A program made the position numbers and the translations under genes. The notes beneath the pieces are model-generated. The model saw only the letters and a program-made list of their open reading frames with translations. It was not told the origin of the DNA and searched no databases. Below are positions 56,342 to 63,560 of a stretch of DNA of 64,000 nucleotides, one piece after another. Position 1 is the first letter of the stretch. The number at the start of each line of letters is the position of its first letter. Origin of the DNA: Pseudomonas tolaasii NCPPB 2192 (GTDB lineage: Bacteria; Pseudomonadota; Gammaproteobacteria; Pseudomonadales; Pseudomonadaceae). The stretch is taken from assembly GCF_002813445.1 (NCBI RefSeq), contig NZ_PHHD01000001.1:1488001-1552000 (forward strand). The letters are read 5' to 3'.

Positions 56342-56551
56342 CTGTCCCGCGCTCCTTAACTATGAATGATGCTGATTAGTCCCGGAATAATCGGGCAAGT
56401 TGCATGGTTTATTCTGATTGATAAAAGGCTTCTTCGCGCAGCTATCTGCGCCTAATCCTACAAAGGCGCCAGCTAGTGGCGTTTTCATGCCTTCTTGCCA
56501 CTTCGGCAACGCGATTTCCGCTTTCGATCCCTCGATCCGACCACTGACCAT

Positions 56552-56566
56552 CGTGCATTTCGCACG
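56552..56566. promoter_or_regulatory. Palindrome, candidate enhancer site for AlgB
   Basis: CGTGC-ATTTC-GCACG, a perfect 5-bp inverted repeat about 95 bp before the -24 element, the usual distance for an NtrC-type enhancer. A second, partial copy (CCATCGTGCA) follows 20 bp later. The protein that binds it is unknown. Confidence 0.4.
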
Positions 56567-56660
56567 GCCAGGATAGGGCCATCGTGCAGGATGCTGGACA
56601 AGGTATGTTGTGTTGATTCGTAAAGCACTGATTTTATTGAGATTTATTCTGTAAAAAAGC

Positions 56661-56676
56661 TGGCATGCACTCTGCA
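56661..56676 (+). promoter_or_regulatory. Sigma54 (RpoN)-type promoter
   Basis: TGGCATGCACTCTGCA fits TGGCACG-N4-TTGCA with GG and GC in exact spacing. It reads towards the gene at 56724, whose start lies about 47 bp downstream. The only sigma54 activator gene nearby is algB, divergent from it. Confidence 0.6.
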
Positions 56677-56723
56677 ATATCCCTCCCAACAGACGAATAA
56701 TCAGAATGCGGGAGACAAGCAGC

Positions 56724-57011
56724 ATGACTCGCCAAAGCCTCAGCCAACTACGTGTATCGCCACTGCGCTTGCAGCAAGGCTTGTTTGCCAGCCTGGCTTT
56801 GATGGTCACGTTGATCGGCGGCCAGCAAATGCAGCATTGGCAGCAGAGTCAGCAGCAAACCCCGCAATTTGAACGCCCCGTCATGACCCAAACCCATTTC
56901 CGTTCCGTTGGCAGTGCGACTGCGGCCAATGTGACTGCCCCGCAATTGAGAGTGGCTGACCAGGATTCGACCCTGGGCGAACTGCCCGCTCAAGAGCGTT
57001 GGGTGTTCTAG
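56724..57011 (+). CDS. Small protein of unknown function behind a sigma54 promoter
   Basis: 95 residues from the ATG at 56724, preceded by GGGAGACAAGCAGC. N-terminal hydrophobic segment (about 15-35, LQQGLFASLALMVTLIGG) suggests a signal anchor or cleaved signal, then a Gln-rich stretch and a polar C-terminus. No cysteine or catalytic motif. It is probably the PA5482/PA5481-region hypothetical of pseudomonads. The next genes (DUF1328, Ivy-like) follow on the same strand and may be cotranscribed. Confidence 0.72.
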   Translation: MTRQSLSQLRVSPLRLQQGLFASLALMVTLIGGQQMQHWQQSQQQTPQFERPVMTQTHFRSVGSATAANVTAPQLRVADQDSTLGELPAQERWVF

Positions 57012-57087
57012 GCAATACAAGGTCGCTTGTTGAGCGGCCGCACGGCACTACCGCTGTTACCCCTATAAAAGCGTAAGGAGAATCACC

Positions 57088-57252
57088 ATGTTGAGTTGGG
57101 CAATCACATTTCTGATCATCGCCATTGTGGCTGCAGTCCTGGGCTTCGGTGGTATCGCGGGCACCGCCACGGGTATCGCCAAGATTCTCTTTGTCGTTTT
57201 CCTGGTGATGTTCATCGCTTCGTTCTTCTTTGGTCGTCGCGGCCGAGGCTGA
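57088..57252 (+). CDS. DUF1328 (UPF0391) small membrane protein
   Basis: 54 residues beginning MLSWAITFLIIAIVAAVLGF and ending FFFGRRGRG, with two membrane helices and the GIAGTATGIAKILFVVF linker typical of the UPF0391/DUF1328 family. GTAAGGAGAATCACC precedes the ATG at 57088, a strong ribosome binding site. The stop is two bases before the Ivy-like gene start. Short enough to be missed by gene callers with 60-codon cut-offs. Function unknown; stress-linked in other bacteria. Confidence 0.93.
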   Translation: MLSWAITFLIIAIVAAVLGFGGIAGTATGIAKILFVVFLVMFIASFFFGRRGRG

Positions 57253-57254
57253 AA

Positions 57255-57722
57255 ATGACCACTCTGTCCCTCAAAGCCATTGCTGCCGTCCTGCTTCTGG
57301 GCGGCAGCGGCCTGGTGATGGCCGCCAACGACGGCCAGACCCGAGCCAACGAACTGCTCAATTCTGACCCGCAATTTCGCCAGACCTGGCAAGGCGTGGT
57401 GAAGAAAGAAGAGCGCCTGCCGGAATGGGTGATGAACCTGTCGGGCACCGCCGAACAGATGAATGCCGTGGAAGAGGATGGCGACAAGTACTTGGTCGGG
57501 CCGCTCTGCGAAACCGCAGACACTTGCCTGAACAAGCGCCTGATCGTCGCCTTCAGCTACGACAAGAAAGATGCCTACGCCATGTTGGTGCAAGTCCCGG
57601 CCGGTTTGCCGGCGGACAAGTCGCCCACACGGCACGCCGATTACCGTTTTCTCGGTAAGCCGAATGAAGGCATGCAGAAGCTGCTGATGGAGCAGCTGAA
57701 GAAAGACCCGAATTGGTACTAG
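57255..57722 (+). CDS. Ivy-like periplasmic lysozyme inhibitor homologue
   Basis: 155 residues with a signal peptide (cleavage near VMA, about 23). The fold and size fit the inhibitor of vertebrate lysozyme family. The loop that plugs the lysozyme active site in E. coli Ivy is CKPHDC; here the equivalent is CETADTC (Cys85-Cys91), with the two cysteines kept one residue further apart but the His missing, so activity against C-type lysozyme is uncertain. ATG at 57255 follows GAGGCTGAAA. Confidence 0.78.
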   Translation: MTTLSLKAIAAVLLLGGSGLVMAANDGQTRANELLNSDPQFRQTWQGVVKKEERLPEWVMNLSGTAEQMNAVEEDGDKYLVGPLCETADTCLNKRLIVAFSYDKKDAYAMLVQVPAGLPADKSPTRHADYRFLGKPNEGMQKLLMEQLKKDPNWY

Positions 57723-58242
57723 GTTCCGTCTGACATTCGTCAACGGGACCGGCGTCCATAGAAAGAAGCCCCTCGCTTCTTTCTGTCTGCGCCGCTCGCC
57801 AAGGGCGGTGCATGACCAGGGGGCCGGGTTGCTCTGATCGATGGGATCGGCGTGACCTACGGGTACAGGGAGTGCCTGCGCAAGGGCCGGGTCAGGTGAA
57901 AAGCTGCGACGCAAGTTCACAAGTCCTCAAGCTTGCTGAACTTGCGGCGGGCTTGTGACGCAGATCCCATTCCTCCTCCAAGCCCCTTATGCGGGCTCAT
58001 AGACGATATTTTCTGTTTTGCTTGTGACCAACCATTACTTGGTGTGTCCAAGTGACCATCTATCGAGAATTTTTTGTCCGCGCCATAGGACAATTCTGAC
58101 GCCAATCCCGTGAATTCTCAGGCATTTCTGCCAATCCCTACGGGACGTCCAATATCTCTGAGCGAGCCGGTATTGGCAGGTTCACGGCATATTCACCCGC
58201 CTGATTGGCGGAATCGAACTGACCGTTCGGACAGTTAATTTC
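57723..58242. other. 520-bp stretch without a recognisable gene
   Basis: No convincing coding frame on either strand. It holds the hairpin at 57760-57784, an inverted repeat CGCAAGTTCA/TGAACTTGCG at 57910-57919 and 57937-57946 (17-base spacer), a GC-rich AGCCCC/GGGGCT-like pair near 57980-57996, and a drop in GC after about 58010. It could hold an RNA, but no promoter-terminator pair stands out. Confidence 0.6.
57760..57784 (+). terminator. Hairpin after the Ivy-like gene
   Basis: AGAAAGAAGC (57760-57769) and GCTTCTTTCT (57775-57784), perfect, with a 5-base loop. No T-run follows on the plus strand, so it may be a weak terminator or processing site. Confidence 0.5.
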
Positions 58243-58267
58243 AAAAAAAGTCATGCCGATTCGGCAT
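58243..58267 (-). terminator. Candidate terminator on the minus strand
   Basis: Complement reads ATGCCGAATCGGCAT, a short palindrome, then GAC and seven Ts (A-run at 58243-58249). It lies 20 bp beyond the stop of the small minus-strand frame at 58287-58430. The stem is short (5-6 bp if a usable loop is left). Confidence 0.4.
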
Positions 58268-58286
58268 AGGGTAGGCGTTTACGGCA

Positions 58287-58430
58287 TTAGACGTCGCTCC
58301 CTTGCGTCGGAATAGTTGCGCCTTTTTTCGCCTGCCAGTAAGCCATTTCGGCCACGCTGCGGTGACCTTCCATGGAGGCTGATGCACACACTTTTTCGCT
58401 TTCGAGCGTTGCAGCTGGCGCATTTGCCAT
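58287..58430 (-). CDS. Possible 47-residue protein antisense to the gltP leader
   Basis: An ATG at 58430 opens a frame MANAPAATLESEKVCASASM-type sequence of 47 residues ending in TAA. The middle GHRSVAEMAYWQAKKG is helical and reminiscent of DUF2934-type small proteins. A terminator-like hairpin follows on the same strand. Against it: no strong ribosome binding site, and its start lies only 27 bp from the gltP start, so the promoters would overlap. Could be a gene, an antisense RNA, or chance. Confidence 0.38.
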   Translation of the reverse strand: MANAPAATLESEKVCASASMEGHRSVAEMAYWQAKKGATIPTQGSDV

Positions 58431-58457
58431 ACGTCCACTTGAAGTAAGGGTAATGAC

Positions 58458-59789
58458 ATGAAGAAGGCAAAGCTAAGCCTCGCCTGGCAGATCCTCATCG
58501 GTTTGGTGCTGGGGATCGCAATCGGTGCAGTGCTCAACCATTTCAGTGCTGAAAAGGCCTGGTGGATCAGCAATGTGTTGCAGCCAGCGGGCGATATCTT
58601 TATCCGCCTGATCAAGATGATCGTGATCCCGATTGTGATTTCTTCGCTGATCGTCGGCATTGCCGGTGTCGGCGACGCGAAAAAGCTCGGGCGTATCGGC
58701 GTCAAAACCATCCTTTACTTCGAAATCGTCACCACCATCGCCATCGTGGTCGGCCTGCTGTTGGCCAACCTGTTCCACCCTGGCGCGGGCATCGACATGA
58801 GTACCCTGGGTACCGTCGACATCTCCAAGTACACCGCCACCGCCGCCGAAGTGCAGCATGAGCATGCGTTCATCGAGACCATCCTCAACCTGATTCCGTC
58901 GAACATCTTTGCCGCCGTGGCCCGTGGCGAGATGCTGCCGATCATCTTCTTCTCGGTGCTGTTCGGTCTCGGCCTGTCGAGCCTCAAGCCCGAGCTGCGC
59001 GAGCCGCTGGTGACCATGTTCCAGGGCGTGTCCGAGAGCATGTTCAAAGTCACCCACATGATCATGAAGTACGCCCCGATCGGCGTATTCGCACTGATCG
59101 CGGTGACCGTCGCCAACTTCGGCTTCGCCTCCTTGCTGCCGCTGGCCAAGCTGGTGATCCTGGTTTACGTCGCCATCCTGTTCTTCGCCTTTGTGGTGCT
59201 GGGCCTGATCGCTCGCCTGTTCGGCTTCTCGGTGATCAAGCTGATGCGCATCTTCAAGGATGAGCTGGTACTGGCTTACTCCACCGCCAGCTCCGAAACC
59301 GTGTTGCCCCGTGTGATCGAGAAGATGGAAGCCTACGGCGCGCCGAAAGCCATCTGCAGCTTCGTGGTACCGACCGGTTACTCGTTCAACCTTGACGGCT
59401 CGACCCTGTACCAAAGCATTGCGGCAATCTTTATTGCCCAGCTGTACGGCATCGACCTGTCGATCGGCCAGCAATTGATGCTGGTACTGACCCTGATGGT
59501 CACCTCCAAAGGCATCGCCGGCGTTCCGGGCGTGTCGTTCGTGGTGCTGCTGGCCACTCTGGGCAGCGTGGGCATTCCGCTGGAAGGCCTGGCGTTCATC
59601 GCAGGTGTCGACCGTGTGATGGACATGGCGCGTACCGCCCTCAACGTGATCGGCAACGCCCTGGCCGTACTGGTTATCTCCCGTTGGGAAGGCATGTACG
59701 ACGACGCCAAGGGCGAGCGCTACTGGAACTCGCTGCCGCACTGGCGCAGCAAAGAAGCCGCGCCAACCGCACAGGCCACTCGCGGCTGA
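58458..59789 (+). CDS. gltP: Proton/sodium-glutamate symporter (DAACS family)
   Basis: 443 residues with about eight membrane helices and two re-entrant loops. Serine-rich HP1 motif STASSETVLPR and the FVVPTGYSFNLDGS motif bind substrate and cation. It imports glutamate/aspartate, possibly dicarboxylates. Matches PA5479 by position. GTAAGGGTAATGAC before the ATG supplies a ribosome binding site. A terminator follows. Confidence 0.93.
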   Translation: MKKAKLSLAWQILIGLVLGIAIGAVLNHFSAEKAWWISNVLQPAGDIFIRLIKMIVIPIVISSLIVGIAGVGDAKKLGRIGVKTILYFEIVTTIAIVVGLLLANLFHPGAGIDMSTLGTVDISKYTATAAEVQHEHAFIETILNLIPSNIFAAVARGEMLPIIFFSVLFGLGLSSLKPELREPLVTMFQGVSESMFKVTHMIMKYAPIGVFALIAVTVANFGFASLLPLAKLVILVYVAILFFAFVVLGLIARLFGFSVIKLMRIFKDELVLAYSTASSETVLPRVIEKMEAYGAPKAICSFVVPTGYSFNLDGSTLYQSIAAIFIAQLYGIDLSIGQQLMLVLTLMVTSKGIAGVPGVSFVVLLATLGSVGIPLEGLAFIAGVDRVMDMARTALNVIGNALAVLVISRWEGMYDDAKGERYWNSLPHWRSKEAAPTAQATRG

Positions 59790-59806
59790 CAGCACGACGG
59801 CTTAAA

Positions 59807-59836
59807 GACAAACCCCGGAAAATTCCGGGGTTTGTC
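59807..59836 (+). terminator. Terminator after gltP
   Basis: GACAAACCCCGGAA (59807-59820) and TTCCGGGGTTTGTC (59823-59836), perfect 14-bp stem with AA between; followed by GTTTCT. Symmetric enough to work weakly in both directions. Confidence 0.85.
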
Positions 59837-59887
59837 GTTTCTGCCAGCCCCGCTATCATTCGCCCCATCTTTCGGGGGATTTAACTG

Positions 59888-61117
59888 ATGCTCAATGGCC
59901 TGTGGCTTGGCTTCTTTGTCGTGGCAATGGTGTCAGCGCTGGCGCAATGGCTGGTCGGCGGTAATGCCGGCATTTTCGCGGCGATGGTCGAAAGCATTTT
60001 CGCCATGGCCAAATTGTCGGTGGAAGTGATGGTGCTGCTGTTCGGCACCCTGACCTTGTGGCTGGGCTTTCTGCGCATCGCTGAAAAAGCCGGGATCGTC
60101 GACTGGCTGGCCAAGGCCCTCGGCCCGCTGTTCCGTCGCCTGATGCCGGAAGTGCCCGCCGGTCACCCTGCCATCGGTTTGATCACCCTCAACTTCGCCG
60201 CCAATGGCCTGGGCCTCGACAACGCGGCCACGCCCATCGGCCTGAAAGCCATGAAGGCGCTGCAGGAACTCAACCCCCTCCCCAACACCGCGAGCAACGC
60301 GCAGATCCTGTTCCTGGTGCTCAACGCGTCCTCGCTGACGCTGCTGCCGGTGACCATCTTTATGTACCGCGCGCAACAAGGCGCCGCAGACCCGACGCTG
60401 GTGTTCCTGCCGATTTTGCTGGCTACCAGTGCTTCCACCCTGGTGGGCCTGCTGTCGGTGGCGATCATGCAGCGCTTGCGCCTGTGGGACCCGGTGGTGC
60501 TGGCTTACCTGATTCCCGGCGCGCTGGTGCTCGGTGGTTTCATGGCGTTTCTGGCGACACTGTCCGCCACGGCGTTGGCAGGCTTGTCTTCGATCCTCGG
60601 CAACCTGACGCTGTTCGGCCTGATCATGTTGTTTCTGGTGATCGGCGCGTTGCGCAAGGTGAAGGTCTACGAGGCGTTTGTCGAAGGTGCCAAAGAAGGC
60701 TTCGACGTGGCCAAGAACCTGCTGCCGTATCTGGTGGCGATGCTCTGCGCGGTGGGCGTGTTGCGTGCCTCGGGCGCGCTGGATTTCGGCCTTGAAGGCA
60801 TTCGCCATGTGGTGGCCTGGACCGGCCTGGACACGCGCTTTGTCGATGCGTTGCCCACTGCGATGGTCAAGCCATTCTCCGGCAGCGCGGCGCGGGCGTT
60901 ATTGATCGAGACCATGCAGACCCAGGGCGTGGACAGCTTCCCGGCGTTGGTGGCGGCGACGATCCAGGGCAGTACCGAGACCACCTTTTACGTGTTGGCG
61001 GTGTACTTTGGGTCGGTGGGCATTCAGCGCGCCAGGCATGCGGTCGGGTGTGCGTTGCTGGCCGAGTTTGCCGGTGTCGTGGCGGCGATTGCGGTGTGCT
61101 ACTGGTTTTTTGGCTGA
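59888..61117 (+). CDS. SpmA/SpmB-like fused nucleoside-recognition membrane protein
   Basis: 409 residues with about nine to ten membrane helices and two GATE/nucleoside-recognition domains: the N-terminal half is like spore maturation protein A (FAANGLGLDNAATPIGLKAM motif) and the C-terminal half is like SpmB (PFSGSAARALLIE ... ATIQGSTETTFYVLAVYFGSV). In spore formers the two are separate proteins. Function in Pseudomonas is unknown; transport of a small molecule is likely. Starts at ATG 59888 after GGGGGATTTAACTG. Confidence 0.85.
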   Translation: MLNGLWLGFFVVAMVSALAQWLVGGNAGIFAAMVESIFAMAKLSVEVMVLLFGTLTLWLGFLRIAEKAGIVDWLAKALGPLFRRLMPEVPAGHPAIGLITLNFAANGLGLDNAATPIGLKAMKALQELNPLPNTASNAQILFLVLNASSLTLLPVTIFMYRAQQGAADPTLVFLPILLATSASTLVGLLSVAIMQRLRLWDPVVLAYLIPGALVLGGFMAFLATLSATALAGLSSILGNLTLFGLIMLFLVIGALRKVKVYEAFVEGAKEGFDVAKNLLPYLVAMLCAVGVLRASGALDFGLEGIRHVVAWTGLDTRFVDALPTAMVKPFSGSAARALLIETMQTQGVDSFPALVAATIQGSTETTFYVLAVYFGSVGIQRARHAVGCALLAEFAGVVAAIAVCYWFFG

Positions 61118-61130
61118 GGCTGAAATAGCT

Positions 61131-61201
61131 ATCGCAGGCAAGCCAGCTCCCACATTGGAATGTGTTCACCGTTCAAGTGTGGGAGCTGGCTTGCCTGCGA
61201 T
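61131..61201. repeat. REPIN
   Basis: 71-bp inverted REP pair, arms ATCGCAGGCAAGCCAGCTCC and TGTGGGAGCTGGCTTGCCTG, between the convergent SpmAB-like and lipoprotein genes. Confidence 0.9.
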
Positions 61202-61208
61202 AGGACCC

Positions 61209-61820
61209 TCAGTGTTTAGAGGCAACGTTGCCCTGCTGCACCACCCACTCCACCACCTGTTTATTCAACTGATCCCCCGCCACCCCAAACCCGGCCACCA
61301 CCGCTGGCACCTTGGTGTCCGCTACCGGCTGGTGAATTTCAAACCGCCGGCTCGCAATAATGCGCTGATCACTCCCGCGCACCAGCCGCGCGTCAAGGCG
61401 AATCACCACCTCCACCGCACTGCCCCGGTACTCACTCTGAAACGCCTGCAGCTGCCCGCCCAGCTCGTAGTCGGCCTGCAGGTTAGTCTCGTCAGTACTC
61501 AGCAACGTCACCCGGCCATCGCGCTGGAAACCGTCCATAAAGCGATTGCGCAGCAGCACCGGCGACGGATCGCTCCAGCGTGAGTTCGCGTAACTGCTGA
61601 TCAGGTCGCCATTGGGCACCACGGCAATGCGCGGGCTGTCGAGAAATTCGCTGGTTTGCGGCTTGCTCACGCGCAGCGACCAGCTCACCGGAGTGCCCTG
61701 GCTGGCTGCCTGCGTTGACGCGAGGCGGTACACGTCGGACGGGTCGGCCTTGGGCAAAATCGAGCAGGCGCTGATCAGGGCCAGGGCCACGGGGGCGATC
61801 AGTTGGTAAGCACGCTTCAT
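61209..61820 (-). CDS. ABC-type transport auxiliary lipoprotein (PqiC-like)
   Basis: 203 residues with a lipobox (LISAC, Cys about residue 19) and the ABC_trans_aux domain (formerly DUF330/PqiC), an all-beta lipoprotein of the outer membrane that works with MCE proteins in intermembrane lipid transport. Last gene of a four-gene set (permease, ATPase, MCE protein, auxiliary lipoprotein). ATG at 61820 overlaps the MCE gene stop by four bases. Confidence 0.87.
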   Translation of the reverse strand: MKRAYQLIAPVALALISACSILPKADPSDVYRLASTQAASQGTPVSWSLRVSKPQTSEFLDSPRIAVVPNGDLISSYANSRWSDPSPVLLRNRFMDGFQRDGRVTLLSTDETNLQADYELGGQLQAFQSEYRGSAVEVVIRLDARLVRGSDQRIIASRRFEIHQPVADTKVPAVVAGFGVAGDQLNKQVVEWVVQQGNVASKH

Positions 61821-62755
61821 GGCGTGAACTCCTTGTTCTTGTCGCTGCCCAGCAAGTAACCGCTGGGGTTGGCTTCAAGGCGGCGGGAAATCGCACGCAG
61901 CGAAGCGAGGGTTTCGCGCAGTTCGCGCACGGCGGGTGCCAATTCGTTGAGGCCTTGCATGCCGCTGTTCACCGAGTCCTTGTTGTTCGTCAGCAAGGTG
62001 TTGATGGTCGCGGTGCTTTGTTCGAGGGATTTCATCGCCTGCTCGGCGCTGCCGAACGCTTGCTTGCCTTGATCGTTGAGCAAGCCATTGGCGCTGCGCA
62101 TCAGCGTGGTGGTTTGCTCGAGTGCGGCGCCGGCCTGTTTGCTGACTTGCAGCAGCTGTTGCATCGCCACTTTGATATCGCCGCGCTGGTCGGCGATGGC
62201 GCCGGTGGTTTGCTGCAGGTTGTCCAGGGTGTTGCTCAGGCGCTCGACGTTCTCGCGGGAGAACATGTGGTTGGCGTTGTGCAGCAGCAGGTTGATGCTG
62301 GTCATCAGGTCGTTGCTGTTGTTGAGCAAGCGCGCGATGGGCGATGGCGAGGCGATGATTTCCGGCAGGTTGCCGTCCTTGCCCTTGAGCTCGGGGCTTT
62401 GCGGCGTGCCGCCACTGAGCTGGATGATCGAGGTGCCGGTAATGCCGGTCAGCGCGAGCTTGGCCTGGGTGTCCTCCTTGATCGGCGTCTGCCCGGCCAG
62501 GCGGATGCGCGCCAATACGCGGCGCGGGTCTTTCGGGTCCAGGCGCAGGCTGGTGACGTCGCCCACCTTGATGCCGCTGTACTGCACCGAACTGCCCTGG
62601 GACAGGCCGCTGACCGCCTCGTTGAACACCACCTCATATTCCTGGAAGGCGCTGTCGACGCTGGACTTGGCCAGCCACAGGCCGAACAGCATCGCGCCGA
62701 CCACCACGATCACGCTGAACAGACCGATCATCACATGATGGGCGCGGGTTTCCAT
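61817..62755 (-). CDS. MCE-domain (MlaD-type) lipid-binding protein
   Basis: 312 residues: N-terminal membrane anchor (MIGLFSVIVVVGAMLFGLWL, about 8-28), an MCE domain (about 38-120, QYSGIKVGDVTSLRL), then a long helical C-terminal region (about 160-300) that could form a channel or bundle. It binds phospholipid in the periplasm and couples to the permease complex. It starts one base after the ATPase gene stop and overlaps the lipoprotein gene by four bases. Confidence 0.9.
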   Translation of the reverse strand: METRAHHVMIGLFSVIVVVGAMLFGLWLAKSSVDSAFQEYEVVFNEAVSGLSQGSSVQYSGIKVGDVTSLRLDPKDPRRVLARIRLAGQTPIKEDTQAKLALTGITGTSIIQLSGGTPQSPELKGKDGNLPEIIASPSPIARLLNNSNDLMTSINLLLHNANHMFSRENVERLSNTLDNLQQTTGAIADQRGDIKVAMQQLLQVSKQAGAALEQTTTLMRSANGLLNDQGKQAFGSAEQAMKSLEQSTATINTLLTNNKDSVNSGMQGLNELAPAVRELRETLASLRAISRRLEANPSGYLLGSDKNKEFTP

Positions 62756-62756
62756 G

Positions 62757-63560
62757 TCATACCTCGTCTAGCGATTGAGCGGCATCCAGTGCCGCGCGGC
62801 CACGGGGGCCGTGGAAATATTCGTGAATCCAGGCGTCGTCGGTTTCCGAGACGATATCGATGGCATCGGCCACCAGCACTTTCTTCTGCGCCAGTACCGC
62901 CACGCGGTCGGTGATGGTGTACAGCGTGTCGAGGTCGTGGGTGACCAGAAACACACTCAGGCCCAACGCATCGCGCAGGGTCAAAATCAGTTGGTCGAAT
63001 TGCGCCGCGCCAATCGGGTCGAGGCCGGCGGTGGGTTCGTCGAGAAACAGGATGTCCGGGTCCAGCGCCAAAGCCCGTGCCAACGCGGCGCGTTTGATCA
63101 TGCCGCCGGACAGCGACGCCGGGTACTTGTCCGCCGCCGACAGCGGCAGCCCGGCCAGTGCCAGCTTGACCGCCGCCAGATGCTCGGCGTCGCGACGGCT
63201 AAGCCCGGCATGTTCGATCAAGGGCAGCGCAACGTTTTCAGTGACCGTCAGGGAGGAAAACAGCGCGCCCTTCTGGAACAGCACGCCGAAGCGCCGTTCC
63301 ACCAGCGAGCGCTCGTGCTCCGAGAGGTTGGGCAGGTTCTTGCCGAACACTCGCACTTCCCCTTCGCTCGGGCGGCGCAGGCCGACGATGCTGCGCAGCA
63401 ACACCGACTTGCCGCTGCCGGAGCCGCCCACCACGGCGAGAATCTCGCCTTTGTACAAATCCAGGTCGAGGTTCTCGTGAACGCTCTGACTGCCAAAGCG
63501 GTTGCACAGGCCGCGCACTTCGATCACCGCCTCGCTGGGCGCTCGGTGCAGGCGGCTCAC
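62757..63560 (-). CDS. MCE-system ABC transporter ATP-binding protein (MlaF-type)
   Basis: 267 residues from a GTG at 63560. Walker A GGSGSGKSVLLR, signature LSGGMIKRAALAR, Walker B ILFLDEPTAGLDP; the LSGGMIKR form is typical of MlaF/Ttg2A. It powers lipid movement through the MlaE-type permease. The GTG overlaps the permease stop by four bases (GTGA), which I prefer to the longer frame reaching 63824 that runs through the permease gene. Confidence 0.9.
   Translation of the reverse strand: MSRLHRAPSEAVIEVRGLCNRFGSQSVHENLDLDLYKGEILAVVGGSGSGKSVLLRSIVGLRRPSEGEVRVFGKNLPNLSEHERSLVERRFGVLFQKGALFSSLTVTENVALPLIEHAGLSRRDAEHLAAVKLALAGLPLSAADKYPASLSGGMIKRAALARALALDPDILFLDEPTAGLDPIGAAQFDQLILTLRDALGLSVFLVTHDLDTLYTITDRVAVLAQKKVLVADAIDIVSETDDAWIHEYFHGPRGRAALDAAQSLDEV

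Larger units (their letters stand above)
56342..56723. other. 382-bp intergenic control region between algB and the divergent hypothetical gene
   Basis: No gene is seen on either strand. It contains a CGTGC-N5-GCACG palindrome at 56552-56566, a repeated CCATCGTGCA (56549 and 56580 regions), a CGCCA/TGGCG stem followed by TTTT at about 56467-56485, and a sigma54-type promoter at 56661-56676. Confidence 0.7.

Noticed and set aside
56467..56485. CGCCA/TGGCG hairpin with TTTT as an attenuator in the algB leader
   Set aside because: On the algB strand the T-run is on the wrong side; on the other strand no gene ends there. Stem is only 5 bp.
57917..58105. A 62-codon minus-strand frame in the 520-bp gap
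   Set aside because: No recognisable family, runs through the inverted repeat at 57910-57946, and no suitable ribosome binding site at its start; a shorter internal ATG with GGAGGAGG before it gives only 17 residues.
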